A stretch of 32,388 bases of DNA, taken from the NCBI GenBank assembly GCA_024637135.1, contig JAGXFT010000135.1, positions 1 through 32,388 of the forward strand, read 5' to 3'. Within the stretch, counting starts at the first letter, position 1. Each line of letters opens with the position of its first letter. The stretch comes from Nitriliruptorales bacterium. GTDB taxonomy: Bacteria; Actinomycetota; Nitriliruptoria; Nitriliruptorales; Nitriliruptoraceae. The notes beneath the pieces are model-generated. The model saw only the letters and a list, made by a program, of their open reading frames with translations. It was not told the origin of the DNA and ran no database searches. A program made the translations under genes and the position numbers. Of the stretch, positions 1 to 9,293 are shown piece after piece.

Positions 1-273
1 CGCCGCAAGGCACTCGATGCCATCACCGACACGGCCGTGCTCGATGGCGCCCCCGACGACGAGACCCTCGTGCGCCTGGGCCTCAAGCAGGACCCGGCAG
101 CAGCCGCCGCTGCGCAGGCCGAGGCGGCCGCTGTCCATGTCGACGCGGTCGAGGCCGACACGGGGGACTCCGGTGAGGACGCCGCCACCGCCGACGACGA
201 CGCCGCCGACGACGACGCCGCCGAGGATGCCGCAGGCGAGGACGCCGCCGCAGCGGCATCCGAGGAGGAGTGA
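1..273 (+). CDS. tig: Trigger factor, C-terminal end (partial)
   Basis: The reading frame is open from the first base and ends at TGA 271-273; the gene's start lies outside the window. About 20 residues resemble the end of the trigger factor chaperone domain ([16 protein letters not shown]). They are followed by roughly 60 residues rich in Ala, Asp and Glu, built from near-repeats of a GAC/GCC codon block. Trigger factor is the ribosome-associated folding chaperone that binds nascent chains near L23, and actinobacterial versions often have an acidic, disordered tail. The position directly before clpP-clpX is the classic tig-clpP-clpX order, and this supports the call more than the short sequence does. 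The ORF track entry beginning at base 37 is only an internal GTG. Confidence 0.75.
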   Translation, partial: RRKALDAITDTAVLDGAPDDETLVRLGLKQDPAAAAAAQAEAAAVHVDAVEADTGDSGEDAATADDDAADDDAAEDAAGEDAAAAASEEE

Positions 274-349
274 TCTCCGGGGTGTCGCCACGGCAGGTTC
301 GGTGCGTCGCCCCGGCTCACATCGCCACGGGGGCAGGTGGCCCTGTCGC

Positions 350-355
350 TACCTT
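350..355 (+). promoter_or_regulatory. Candidate -10 element of clpP
   Basis: TACCTT lies about 40 bases before the clpP GTG and fits the TANNNT form seen before most transcription units here. No convincing -35 hexamer is visible at the expected distance. Confidence 0.35.
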
Positions 356-395
356 TGCCCCTCCAGCAGTTTCTCTGCAGACAAGGACAGACGTC

Positions 396-1046
396 GTGGC
401 CTCCACACCTTCCGGCATCGCACTGCCGTCGCCCACCAACTACGTGATCCCCACGGTCATCGAGCAGACCAACCGGGGGGAGCGGGCCTTCGACATCTAC
501 TCCCGCCTGCTGCAGGAGCGCATCATCTTCCTGGGCACGCCGGTCAACGACGAGATCGCCAACGTCGTCATGGCCCAGTTGCTGCATCTCGAGTCGGAGG
601 ACCCCGACAAGGACATCAACATCTACATCAACTCCCCGGGCGGGTCGGTGACGGCCCTGTTCGCCATCTTCGACACGATGGAGTTCATCAGTCCGGACGT
701 CACCACGATCTGCCTCGGCCAGGCCGCCTCCGCGGCTGCCGTGCTGCTGGCGGCCGGTGCGCCGGGCAAGCGCTTCGTGCTGCCGCGCTCGCGCGTGCTG
801 CTGCACCAGCCTTCCGGTGGTGCCGAGGGCCAGGCCGGCGACATCGAGATCCAGGCCCGCGAGATCCTGCGCCTGCGTGACCAGCTCAACCACGAGTTGG
901 CCGCCAAGACCGGCCAGACGGTGGAGAAGATCGAGAAGGACACCGACCGCGACTTCATCCTGACGGCACAGGAAGCGGTGGACTACGGGCTGGCCGACCG
1001 CGTGCTCGAGCCGCGCAAGGCCATGAAGGACCGTGTCACCCGCTGA
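396..1046 (+). CDS. clpP: ATP-dependent Clp protease proteolytic subunit ClpP (ClpP2-like)
   Basis: A 216-residue serine peptidase that forms the barrel-shaped proteolytic chamber working with ClpX or ClpC in the cytoplasm. The catalytic triad is readable: Ser112 in GQAASAAAV, His137 in LLHQPSGG and Asp186 in DTDRDF, with the 25- and 49-residue spacing usual for ClpP. The motif [16 protein letters not shown] resembles mycobacterial ClpP2 more than ClpP1 (GMAASMG). I place the start at GTG 396, preceded by AAGGACAG; the ORF track extends further upstream through sequence that does not look like ClpP. It sits between tig and clpX. Many Actinobacteria carry clpP1 and clpP2 in tandem here, but only one copy is present in this window. 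The identification is secure; the exact start is likely. Confidence 0.96.
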   Translation: MASTPSGIALPSPTNYVIPTVIEQTNRGERAFDIYSRLLQERIIFLGTPVNDEIANVVMAQLLHLESEDPDKDINIYINSPGGSVTALFAIFDTMEFISPDVTTICLGQAASAAAVLLAAGAPGKRFVLPRSRVLLHQPSGGAEGQAGDIEIQAREILRLRDQLNHELAAKTGQTVEKIEKDTDRDFILTAQEAVDYGLADRVLEPRKAMKDRVTR

Positions 1047-1101
1047 TCATCCCCGTCCACATCACCGGGGCGGATGGTCGCGTCGGCGAGCAGCCGGTCT
1101 G

Positions 1102-1107
1102 TACGCT
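1102..1107 (+). promoter_or_regulatory. Candidate -10 element of clpX
   Basis: TACGCT lies 32 bases before the clpX ATG in the 93-base gap after clpP. It fits the local TANNNT pattern and suggests that clpX can be transcribed separately from clpP. No clear -35 is seen. Confidence 0.3.
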
Positions 1108-1139
1108 GCCATTCGGGATGCCGGGAGTCAGGGTGCCAC

Positions 1140-2423
<1,284 letters not shown>

Positions 2424-2427
2424 GGCC

Positions 2428-2444
2428 GGGCCCCGATCGGGCCC
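2428..2444 (+). terminator. Candidate hairpin after clpX
   Basis: GGGCCC, a CGATC loop and GGGCCC form a 6-bp all-GC stem starting 4 bases after the clpX stop. There is no T-run, so it could be a weak terminator or only an mRNA 3' stabiliser. Confidence 0.35.
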
Positions 2445-2504
2445 CTCGCAGCACCACCACCGCACGTCCGCCCCACCGCACCGGCTGCTCGACGAGGAGA
2501 CGCC

Positions 2505-2567
2505 GTGACCCCCCTGGCCGCTCCTGCCACGCCCGGCCGGGTGGTGGCCTCGCCCGCGGGGGACTGA
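2505..2567 (+). CDS. Possible 20-codon upstream ORF before the methyltransferase gene
   Basis: GTG 2505 follows a strong ribosome binding site, GAGGAGA, at a spacing of 4 bases. The frame encodes MTPLAAPATPGRVVASPAGD and stops at TGA 2565-2567. It is in the same frame as the methyltransferase gene, whose GTG at 2571 comes one codon after that stop. This could be a leader peptide coupling translation, or the original gene start followed by a nonsense change. It has no recognisable domain and is short enough to be chance; the strong binding site is the main support. Confidence 0.25.
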   Translation: MTPLAAPATPGRVVASPAGD

Positions 2568-2570
2568 CCC

Positions 2571-3299
2571 GTGGCCGTCGCCCGACTCGATCCCGCCGAC
2601 GGGGACCTTCCGTCGCCACGTGTGCGGCGCCTGGTGGACCGCGTCCCGTTCCTCGACAAGGAACTGTTCGTGCTCCGGGGCCTGGTGCCACGTGACGGCA
2701 CGGTCATCGACGTCGGTGCGGCCGGCGGTGCCCACACCTTCGTCGCGGCCCACGTCGTCGGGCCGGGTGGCCGGGTGGTCGCGATCGAAGCCCGGTCCGG
2801 GTCGGCGCGGATCCTGCGCGGATGGCGGCGCGTGCTGGGAGCTGACCACGTCACGGTGGTGACCGGTGCGGCCGGTGCACGACCAGGTGAGCTGACCCTG
2901 CGCGTCCCCCTTGTGCCGACCCGCAGCCACCCGCACGGGGGCGACGACGGCACCCTGCTGGCCCGCCTGCCGGCCGCCACCCGTTCGGTGGGCGTCACCA
3001 CCATCGACCACGTGGTCGCGAGCCACCACCTCGACCGGGTCGACCTGCTGAAGGTGGACGTCGAGGGTGGCGAGTCGGCCGTGCTGGACGGTGCGACCCG
3101 CACCCTGGCAGAGCACCGCCCGATCCTGCTGCTGGAGGTGTTCGACCCGTTCCTGCGGCGCGAGGGCACCGACGCCGACACGCTGTTCGACCGCGTCGTC
3201 GGACTGGGCTACCGGCCCCATGTGCTGGGCGACGACGGCCTGGTCGCAGTCGAGGCGCACGACCCGGACGAGCACAACTACGTCTTCCTGCCGGCCTGA
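2571..3299 (+). CDS. FkbM-family SAM-dependent methyltransferase
   Basis: A 242-residue cytoplasmic protein with a class I methyltransferase fold. Motif I, which binds S-adenosylmethionine, is VIDVGAAGGAHTFVAA near residues 45-60. The acidic end of strand 2 is VVAIEA, and the FkbM signature DLLKVDVEGGESAVLDGA appears near residues 157-174. FkbM proteins methylate hydroxyl groups on sugars, polyketides and other small molecules or glycans; the substrate here cannot be read from sequence or neighbours. The start GTG 2571 has GGGGGA about 7 bases upstream. The gene sits between clpX and valS, where no related pathway gene is visible, so it looks like a stand-alone insertion. Codon use matches its neighbours, so there is no sign of recent transfer. 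Confidence 0.85.
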   Translation: MAVARLDPADGDLPSPRVRRLVDRVPFLDKELFVLRGLVPRDGTVIDVGAAGGAHTFVAAHVVGPGGRVVAIEARSGSARILRGWRRVLGADHVTVVTGAAGARPGELTLRVPLVPTRSHPHGGDDGTLLARLPAATRSVGVTTIDHVVASHHLDRVDLLKVDVEGGESAVLDGATRTLAEHRPILLLEVFDPFLRREGTDADTLFDRVVGLGYRPHVLGDDGLVAVEAHDPDEHNYVFLPA

Positions 3300-3374
3300 T
3301 CCACGGCCGGTCACCCGGTGTCGTCGACCCGACGAGCCGACCCCGATCCTGACGAGGGTGGCAGGGGTGGCGGC

Positions 3375-3380
3375 TACCCT
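3375..3380 (+). promoter_or_regulatory. Candidate -10 element of valS
   Basis: TACCCT lies 91 bases before the valS ATG. CTGACG about 20 bases upstream could be a poorly spaced -35. Confidence 0.35.
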
Positions 3381-3400
3381 CGCGAGCCACCCCGCGTCCC

Positions 3401-3456
3401 GTCGCGGCGGCCCGATCGGCCGCGGTGCGACGGTCGACGACCTCCCATCTCCGAGG
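3401..3456 (+). promoter_or_regulatory. Hairpin in the valS leader
   Basis: Bases 3401-3412 (GTCGCGGCGGCC) pair with 3418-3431 (GGCCGCGGTGCGAC) around a CGATC loop, giving 11 pairs with a 1x3 internal loop. It lies inside the predicted valS leader. Further on, CCTC 3441-3444 could pair with GAGG 3453-3456, the likely ribosome binding site. I see no T-box consensus, so tRNA-dependent control is not supported. Given the GC content, chance pairing is possible. Confidence 0.3.
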
Positions 3457-3465
3457 CCCGCCGCG

Positions 3466-6153
3466 ATGACCGACGACACCGCCATGACGGCGGCACCCGC
3501 CAGCCTGCCGACCGCCTACGACCCGGACGGCGTCGAGCAGCGGTTGTACGCCGACTGGGAACAGTCCGGCCTGTTCCATGCCGAACCGGACGACCCCGGC
3601 GAACCGTTCGCGATCATCCTGCCGCCCCCCAACGTCACCGGCGCGCTCCACATCGGCCACGGGCTGATGATGACCGAGGACGTCATGGTCCGGCACGCCC
3701 GCATGACCGGGCGCAACGCCGTGTGGGTGCCCGGCATGGACCACGCCGGGATCTCGACCCAGACCGTGGTCGAGAAGGAGTTGGCCGAGCAGGGCCTGAC
3801 GCGCCACGACCTCGGGCGCGAGGCCTTCCTCGAACGGGTGTGGGAGTGGGTCGACGAGTACGGCGGCCAGATCCTCAACCAGTTGCGCCGGCTGGGCGCG
3901 AGCCTGGACTGGGAGCGGGAGGCCTTCACCTTCGACGAGCAGCGCTCGCGAGCCGTGACCGAGGTGTTCGTGACCCTGCACGAACAGGGCCTGCTCTACC
4001 GCGGCAACCGCCTGATCAACTGGTGCCCGCAGTGCATGACCGCCCTGAGCGACATCGAGGTGAACCACGTCGAGACCCGGGGCACGCTCACCAGTTTCGT
4101 CTATCCCTGGGCCGACCCGGACGGCGCACCCGGTGCCGGCATCACGGTGGCCACCACCCGGCCCGAGACCATGCTGGGCGACACCGCGATCGCGGTCCAC
4201 CCCGACGACGAGCGCTACGCGGGCATGGTCGGCCGCGCGGTCCGACATCCCTTCCTCGACCGCGAGATCCCGGTCATCGCCGACGACTGGGTCGACCCCG
4301 AGTTCGGCTCGGGAGCGGTCAAGATCACGCCGGCCCACGATCCCAACGACTACGACATGGGGCAGCGCCACGACCTCGAGTCGATCTCCGTCATCGAGCC
4401 CGACGGCACGCTCAACGATCACGCCGGCTCGTTCGCCGACCTCGATCGCTTCGACGCGCGCGAGGCGGTGGTGGCCGCCCTGGACGAAGCAGGGCTGCTC
4501 GTCACGCGCGAGGACTACACCCACCAGGTCGGCACGTGTTCGCGCACCGGCGACGTGGTCGAGCCGCTCCTCAGCGACCAGTGGTTCCTGGAGGTGCGGC
4601 CGTTGGCCGACAAGGCGCTGGCGGCCGTGCACGCCGGTGACACCCGCGTGCTGCCGCCGCGACTGCAGACGTTCTTCGTCGACTGGCTGGAGAACCTGCA
4701 CGACTGGTGCGTGTCGCGCCAGATCTGGTGGGGCCACCGGATCCCGGCCTGGTACTGCCCCGACGGCCACGTGACGGTCGACCGCGACACCCCGACGGCC
4801 TGCGTCGACTGCGGGGCGACCGACCTGCGCCAGGACGACGACGTGCTCGACACGTGGTTCTCGAGCCAGTTGTGGCCGTTCATCGTGTTCGGCTGGGAGA
4901 AGCCCGGCGACCACACCCCGGAGCTCGAGACCTGGTACCCGAACTCGGTGATGGAGACCGGCTACGACATCAACACGTTCTGGGTGTCGCGGATGCTGCA
5001 GATCGGACTGTGGTTCCTGGACGAGGTGCCGTTCACGACGATCTGGAACCACGGCCTGGTGCGTGACGGCAACGGCAAGAAGATGTCGAAGTCGTTCGGC
5101 AACGTGATCGACCCCATGGAGTTCATCGAGTCCCACGGGGCCGACGCGCTGCGCCTGGCGTTGTTCCAACACTGCTCGCCCGGGACCGACGTGCCGTTGT
5201 CGCCCGACTGGGTCGAGGGTGCCCGCCGCTTCCTCAACAAGTTGTTCAACGCGACCCGGTTCGCGCTGCAGACCCTGGACGGGACCCGCCCGGGGGACCT
5301 GCCCCCGCTCGACGACCTGTCGCTGGCCGACCGTTGGATCCTGTCCCGGCTGGAGGCGACCCGCGCCGACGTGGATCGCCACTACGAGACCTGGGACTTC
5401 GCGCGGATGTCGGCCACGCTCTACCACTTCACGTGGGACGAACTGGCCGACTGGTACCTCGAGGCCGCCAAGGTGGTGCTCTACGGCGACGACGAGGACG
5501 CCAAGGCCCGGACCCGCGCCGTGCTCGCCCGGGTGCTCGAGGACGTGCTGACCCTGTGGCATCCGCTGATCCCGTTCGTGACCGAGGAACTGTGGCGCCA
5601 CCTGACCGGTGCCGACGGTGGCCGCGACTCGTTGATGGTCCAGCCGTGGCCGACCGCCCGCGCCGAGGTGGACCACGACGTGATCGCGGACTTCGACGTG
5701 ATCGTGGACCTGGTCACGGAGGTGCGCCGCTTCCGCTCGGCCAACGACGTGCCACCGTCACGGCGGTTCCCGCTGGCCGTGGCGTCGTCGCGCGCCGACC
5801 TGCTGTCCGACCAGGCCGCGCTGGTGCAGGCCCTGGCAGGGCTCGACGAACTCACCTTCACCGAGACCATCCAGGAGCGCGCCGGCACCTCCACCATCGT
5901 GTTCGGGGCCGGCGAGGCCCAGGTCGAACTGGCCGGGCTGATCGACGTGGCCGCCGAGACCGCCCGGTTGACACGGGAACGCGACAACGCCCGGGACTTC
6001 CTCCAGCGCAGTCGCGGCAAGCTCGCCAACACCCAGTTCGTGGAGCGGGCACCGGAACAGGTCGTGACCGCCGAGCGCGAGCGGGCCGCCGAGACCGAGC
6101 GCGCCATCGCCGAACTGGAACGCCAGATGGCCGCACTCGCGGACCTGGCATGA
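3466..6153 (+). CDS. valS: Valyl-tRNA synthetase
   Basis: An 895-residue class I aminoacyl-tRNA synthetase that charges tRNA-Val with valine. Visible in order: the HIGH motif in PPPNVTGALHIGHG near residue 62; the CP1 editing domain with TTRPETMLGDTAIAVHP, which removes mischarged threonine; the KMSKS loop in GNGKKMSKSFGN near residue 540; the anticodon-binding helical domain (YHFTWDELADWYLEAAK); and a C-terminal coiled coil rich in Arg and Glu (ETARLTRERDNARDFLQRSR), typical of bacterial ValRS. The start is ATG 3466 with GAGG 9 bases upstream. ATG 3484 is an alternative without a binding site. The ORF track start at 3067 is an open-frame extension over the methyltransferase gene. The M50 peptidase gene starts 21 bases downstream, so co-transcription is likely. 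Confidence 0.98.
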   Translation: MTDDTAMTAAPASLPTAYDPDGVEQRLYADWEQSGLFHAEPDDPGEPFAIILPPPNVTGALHIGHGLMMTEDVMVRHARMTGRNAVWVPGMDHAGISTQTVVEKELAEQGLTRHDLGREAFLERVWEWVDEYGGQILNQLRRLGASLDWEREAFTFDEQRSRAVTEVFVTLHEQGLLYRGNRLINWCPQCMTALSDIEVNHVETRGTLTSFVYPWADPDGAPGAGITVATTRPETMLGDTAIAVHPDDERYAGMVGRAVRHPFLDREIPVIADDWVDPEFGSGAVKITPAHDPNDYDMGQRHDLESISVIEPDGTLNDHAGSFADLDRFDAREAVVAALDEAGLLVTREDYTHQVGTCSRTGDVVEPLLSDQWFLEVRPLADKALAAVHAGDTRVLPPRLQTFFVDWLENLHDWCVSRQIWWGHRIPAWYCPDGHVTVDRDTPTACVDCGATDLRQDDDVLDTWFSSQLWPFIVFGWEKPGDHTPELETWYPNSVMETGYDINTFWVSRMLQIGLWFLDEVPFTTIWNHGLVRDGNGKKMSKSFGNVIDPMEFIESHGADALRLALFQHCSPGTDVPLSPDWVEGARRFLNKLFNATRFALQTLDGTRPGDLPPLDDLSLADRWILSRLEATRADVDRHYETWDFARMSATLYHFTWDELADWYLEAAKVVLYGDDEDAKARTRAVLARVLEDVLTLWHPLIPFVTEELWRHLTGADGGRDSLMVQPWPTARAEVDHDVIADFDVIVDLVTEVRRFRSANDVPPSRRFPLAVASSRADLLSDQAALVQALAGLDELTFTETIQERAGTSTIVFGAGEAQVELAGLIDVAAETARLTRERDNARDFLQRSRGKLANTQFVERAPEQVVTAERERAAETERAIAELERQMAALADLA

Positions 6154-6174
6154 CGCAGCAGGTCGAGGTCGATC

Positions 6175-7338
6175 GTGCCTGACCCCCTCGGACCGATCAC
6201 GGCCGGGAGCCGCGGGAAGGGACTGCTGTCGTTCCGGATCGGGCCGATCCCGGTCACGATCCACCTCAGCTTCCTGTTCGTCCTGGCGTTCCTGGGACTG
6301 GACCTGGCCAGCCCGATCCTGGTGGCGGTTTGGGTCGTCGTCGGCGCCGCGTCGGTGCTGCTGCACGAACTGGGGCACGCCGTCGGCGCGCTGCTGGCGG
6401 GTCACGAGCCCGAGGTCGACCTGGCCGGCATGGGCGGGGTCACGAGGTACACGCCCGACGGGCACGGGGGCCAGTCGCGGGGCTGGGAGTTGCTCGTCAC
6501 CGCCGCCGGCCCCGGCATCCAGATCGTGGCCGGGTTCGCAGTGCTGCCGATCGTCGGCCGGTTCGGGATCGTGACCGACGGCGACCTGTTCACCTTCGCC
6601 GCGTCGGTGTGGGTGGTCGTGTCGCTGCTGTGGGGCTTCCTGAACCTGGTCCCGATCCTGCCCCTGGACGGTGGGCAGTTGTTCCGCAACCTGGTGCCGG
6701 GCGGCCCGACGACCCGGACCCGCATCGCCGAGGTGGTCTCGGTCGTGGTCGCCGGGGCCGGACTGGTGTGGTGCCTGCTCAACGACCAGACCATCGCCGC
6801 GCTGCTGGCCGGGTGGTTCGGCTTCGCGAACCTCCAGTCCCTGTTGCAGGGCAACCAGCACGCGCAGCCGACCCGGACGTCGCCGGACGCCACGGCCGTG
6901 GACCTGCTGCACGAGGCCCAGCAACGACAGGCCGAGGGCGACCACGCGGCCAGCGCCGCGATCGCCGGACGGGCCGTGACGGCCGCCCGGGACCGGCGCC
7001 TGCGCACCGTCGGGGGCTCGTTGGCCCTGGCCGGGCTGCTGCGGTCCGACCAGCGGGCCGCCTACCGGATGGTCGCCGACCCCCGCCACGGGCTGGCACT
7101 CAACGAGGTGCTGGTCGCCCATGCCCTTGCCGCCCACCCGGACAGCGGCGCGATCGCGACCGTCCTGATGGCCGCGGGCGAGGTCCACATGGACGCCCGC
7201 CTGCGAGGGATCACGGCCGTCGCGGCGGCCCTGCACGGTCGGCCGGACGTCGCCGAACGGCTGCTCGGCGAAGGCCCCGTCTCCGACGACGTGCGCGCCG
7301 AGATCCAACGCCTCGTCACCCAGCGCCCCCCGGAGTGA
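6175..7338 (+). CDS. Site-2-protease-like M50 zinc membrane peptidase
   Basis: A 387-residue polytopic membrane protein. The zinc site is HELGH at about residues 64-68 inside a hydrophobic helix, and the second conserved segment NLVPILPLDGGQ supplies the third (Asp) ligand. This two-part signature defines intramembrane peptidases of the S2P/SpoIVFB group, which cut membrane-tethered regulators. About five to six hydrophobic segments span residues 20-220, including FLFVLAFLGLDLA and ASVWVVVSLLWGFL. No PDZ or CBS domain is visible. The last 160 residues are soluble, Ala-rich and helical, perhaps TPR-like. The start is GTG 6175. The substrate is unknown: no anti-sigma factor or membrane-bound regulator gene lies nearby. 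It is probably co-transcribed with valS, which may mean nothing functionally. Confidence 0.88.
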   Translation: MPDPLGPITAGSRGKGLLSFRIGPIPVTIHLSFLFVLAFLGLDLASPILVAVWVVVGAASVLLHELGHAVGALLAGHEPEVDLAGMGGVTRYTPDGHGGQSRGWELLVTAAGPGIQIVAGFAVLPIVGRFGIVTDGDLFTFAASVWVVVSLLWGFLNLVPILPLDGGQLFRNLVPGGPTTRTRIAEVVSVVVAGAGLVWCLLNDQTIAALLAGWFGFANLQSLLQGNQHAQPTRTSPDATAVDLLHEAQQRQAEGDHAASAAIAGRAVTAARDRRLRTVGGSLALAGLLRSDQRAAYRMVADPRHGLALNEVLVAHALAAHPDSGAIATVLMAAGEVHMDARLRGITAVAAALHGRPDVAERLLGEGPVSDDVRAEIQRLVTQRPPE

Positions 7339-7394
7339 CCACCGGTGTGCCGTCGGGGGGATCCCGAGCGGCCGTCCGGCCGCGACCGGGGCGC

Positions 7395-7400
7395 TACCGT
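7395..7400 (+). promoter_or_regulatory. Candidate -10 element of folC
   Basis: TACCGT lies 38 bases before the preferred folC start. Its predicted transcription start, near 7407, would leave GTG 7409 essentially leaderless. This is one reason to prefer the downstream start that has a binding site. Confidence 0.35.
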
Positions 7401-7432
7401 TCCGGCCCGTGATCGGCGTCGGAGGGATGCTC

Positions 7433-8734
7433 GTGGACTTCGCTGCCGCCCGTCGCCTGTTGGGTGAACGCGGCCCCGGTGCGATGAAGCCGGACCTGTC
7501 GCGCATCACCGCCCTGATGGACCTGCTGGGCAACCCGCAGGAACACCTTCCCACGATCCACGTCACCGGGACCAACGGCAAGACCTCCACCACCCGGATG
7601 GTCGCGGCGCTGCTGTCGGAACTGGGGCTGACGGCCGGGACCTTCACGTCGCCGCACCTGCAGTCGGTGCGCGAACGGATCCAGGTCGGGCTCCAGCCGT
7701 TGTCGGAGGAGGACTTCGCCCGCACGCTGGCGGCCGTGTCCGGGGTCGCGGACCTGGTCGACGCGACCGGCGACGACGTCACCTACTTCGAACTGCTGGT
7801 GGCGATGGCGCTGTGGACGTTCACCGACCTGCCCGTCGACGTCGCCGTCATGGAGGTCGGCATGGGCGGGCGCTGGGACGCCACCAACGTCGTGCGTGGG
7901 GACGTGGCGGTCATCACCCCGGTCGACGTCGACCACCGCGAACTGGGGGACCGGGCCGCGACCGCACGGGAGAAGTCCGGGATCATCAAGGACCGCAGCC
8001 GGGTCGTGCTCGGCGCCCAGGCCGACGAGGTGCAGGCCATCCTGGTCACCGCGGCGGCCGACGTCGGTGCCCCGGTCGCCACGTGGCCGGACTTCCACGG
8101 GGTCGAGGACCGCCGGATCGCCATGGGTGGGCAACTGGTCGCGTTGCGGGTCGGCGAGCGCGTGGTGGACGAGATCTTCCTGCCCCTGCACGGCGCGCAC
8201 CAGGCCGACAACGCCGCGATCGCGCTGGCCACGCTCGCGGCGTTCCTGGGCACGCAGTTCCTGGAGGTGGAGGACGACGTCATCCGTGCCGGGTTCGCGC
8301 GGGTGGACTCGCCCGGTCGGCTGGAAGTGGTCTCGCGCCACCCGACGGTGGTCCTGGACGGGGCCCACAACCCGCACGGCGCGCGGGCGCTGGCGTCGGC
8401 ACTGGACGAGGCCTTCGCGTTTCGCAACGTCATCCTCGTGCTGGGCTGCCTCGCCGACAAGGACCTGGCCGGCATCGTCGGTGCCTTCCACGACGTCGTC
8501 GACCACGTCGTGGTGACCACGCCGTCGTCGCCGCGCGCCGCCACCGCGGCCGACCTGGCCGAGGTCGCCCGGGCGGTGTTCGACGGCACCGGGGTCGCCG
8601 TGGAGGAGGCGCCCGACGTCGCGACCGCGTTGGACCTGGCGACCGGCGTCGCCGGCGAGGGTGACGGGGTGGTCGTGACAGGGTCGCTGCACACCATCGG
8701 CGCGGCCCGCGACGTCCACCTCCCGCTGGACTGA
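7433..8734 (+). CDS. folC: Bifunctional dihydrofolate synthase / folylpolyglutamate synthase
   Basis: A 433-residue Mur-ligase-family enzyme. It adds glutamate to dihydropteroate to make dihydrofolate and then extends the polyglutamate tail of folates, using ATP. The P-loop is TGTNGKTSTTRMV; the folate-binding region includes SPHLQSVRERI; the central Mur-ligase segment is VMEVGMGGRWDATNVV; and the C-terminal glutamate-ligase part has LDGAHNPHGARAL and LGCLADKD. I chose GTG 7433 because GGAGGG lies 6 bases upstream. In-frame GTG 7409 and ATG 7427 are poorer: one has no binding site, the other has it directly adjacent. Whether it makes dihydrofolate, polyglutamates or both cannot be told from sequence. 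It lies upstream of ndk but ndk seems to have its own promoter. Confidence 0.94.
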   Translation: MDFAAARRLLGERGPGAMKPDLSRITALMDLLGNPQEHLPTIHVTGTNGKTSTTRMVAALLSELGLTAGTFTSPHLQSVRERIQVGLQPLSEEDFARTLAAVSGVADLVDATGDDVTYFELLVAMALWTFTDLPVDVAVMEVGMGGRWDATNVVRGDVAVITPVDVDHRELGDRAATAREKSGIIKDRSRVVLGAQADEVQAILVTAAADVGAPVATWPDFHGVEDRRIAMGGQLVALRVGERVVDEIFLPLHGAHQADNAAIALATLAAFLGTQFLEVEDDVIRAGFARVDSPGRLEVVSRHPTVVLDGAHNPHGARALASALDEAFAFRNVILVLGCLADKDLAGIVGAFHDVVDHVVVTTPSSPRAATAADLAEVARAVFDGTGVAVEEAPDVATALDLATGVAGEGDGVVVTGSLHTIGAARDVHLPLD

Positions 8735-8754
8735 ATGGCCCGTCGCCCGGGCCG

Positions 8755-8782
8755 GTCGACGCCTCGCCGCGCGCGTTACCGT
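8755..8782 (+). promoter_or_regulatory. Candidate promoter of ndk
   Basis: GTCGAC (8755-8760), a 16-base spacer and TACCGT (8777-8782) make one of the better two-part promoters in the window, 67 bases before the ndk ATG. Confidence 0.4.
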
Positions 8783-8848
8783 GGGCGCGACGACTGCCGC
8801 CGTCGTGCGGCACCCACCCCACCCACACTCCACGAACAGGAACCACCA

Positions 8849-9253
8849 ATGGCCGTCGAACAGACCCTGATCCTCGTCAAGCCCGACGGCGTCGCCCGCG
8901 GCCTGGTCGGCGAGGTCATCGGCCGGATCGAGCGCAAGGGCTACACGATCGAGGCGCTGGAGTTGCGCACCCTGGAACGCGCCACCGCCGAGGAGCACTA
9001 CGGCGAGCACGTGGACAAGCCGTTCTTCGCCGAACTGGTCGACTTCATCACCTCCGGTCCGCTGGTCGCCATGCGCGTGACCGGCGACGACGCGATCGTG
9101 GGCCTGCGCACGATCATGGGTGCCACCAACCCCATCGAGGCGACCCCGGGCTCGATCCGCGGCGACTTCGCGACCGTCATCGGCGAGAACATCGTCCACG
9201 GCTCCGACTCGCCCGAGTCCGCCGAGCGCGAACTGGGCATCTTCTTCGGCTGA
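8849..9253 (+). CDS. ndk: Nucleoside diphosphate kinase
   Basis: A 134-residue cytoplasmic enzyme that transfers the terminal phosphate between nucleoside triphosphates and diphosphates through a phosphohistidine intermediate. The N-terminal strand is [18 protein letters not shown], and the active-site histidine is in the signature [15 protein letters not shown]. The length matches the usual 130-150 residues of bacterial Ndk. The start is ATG 8849, with CAGGAA 6 bases upstream and the classic N-terminus [13 protein letters not shown]; the longer ORF in the track is noncoding extension. It is convergent with the downstream radC-like gene, with a 40-base gap holding a hairpin. Confidence 0.98.
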   Translation: MAVEQTLILVKPDGVARGLVGEVIGRIERKGYTIEALELRTLERATAEEHYGEHVDKPFFAELVDFITSGPLVAMRVTGDDAIVGLRTIMGATNPIEATPGSIRGDFATVIGENIVHGSDSPESAERELGIFFG

Positions 9254-9260
9254 CGTCGGC

Positions 9261-9290
9261 ACTGGCTCCGGCCGGGATCCGGGACCCAGT
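9261..9290. terminator. Candidate bidirectional terminator between ndk and radC-like gene
   Basis: ACTGG 9261-9265 pairs with CCAGT 9286-9290. After one mismatch the stem continues through TCC/GGA and GG/CC, enclosing a short loop. It fills the 40-base gap between two convergent genes, where a shared terminator would be expected. It has no T-run. Confidence 0.4.
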
Positions 9291-9293
9291 CCG

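Noticed and set aside
3381-3465. T-box riboswitch before valS
   Set aside because: The leader is short and I see no T-box consensus or specifier arrangement; only a simple hairpin is present.
2995-5676. 893-residue minus-strand ORF over valS
   Set aside because: Antisense shadow of valS; composition is typical of reversed GC-rich codons and no motif is visible.
7409-7432. Upstream folC starts at GTG 7409 and ATG 7427
   Set aside because: GTG 7409 has no binding site and ATG 7427 directly abuts GGAGGG; GTG 7433 has proper spacing.
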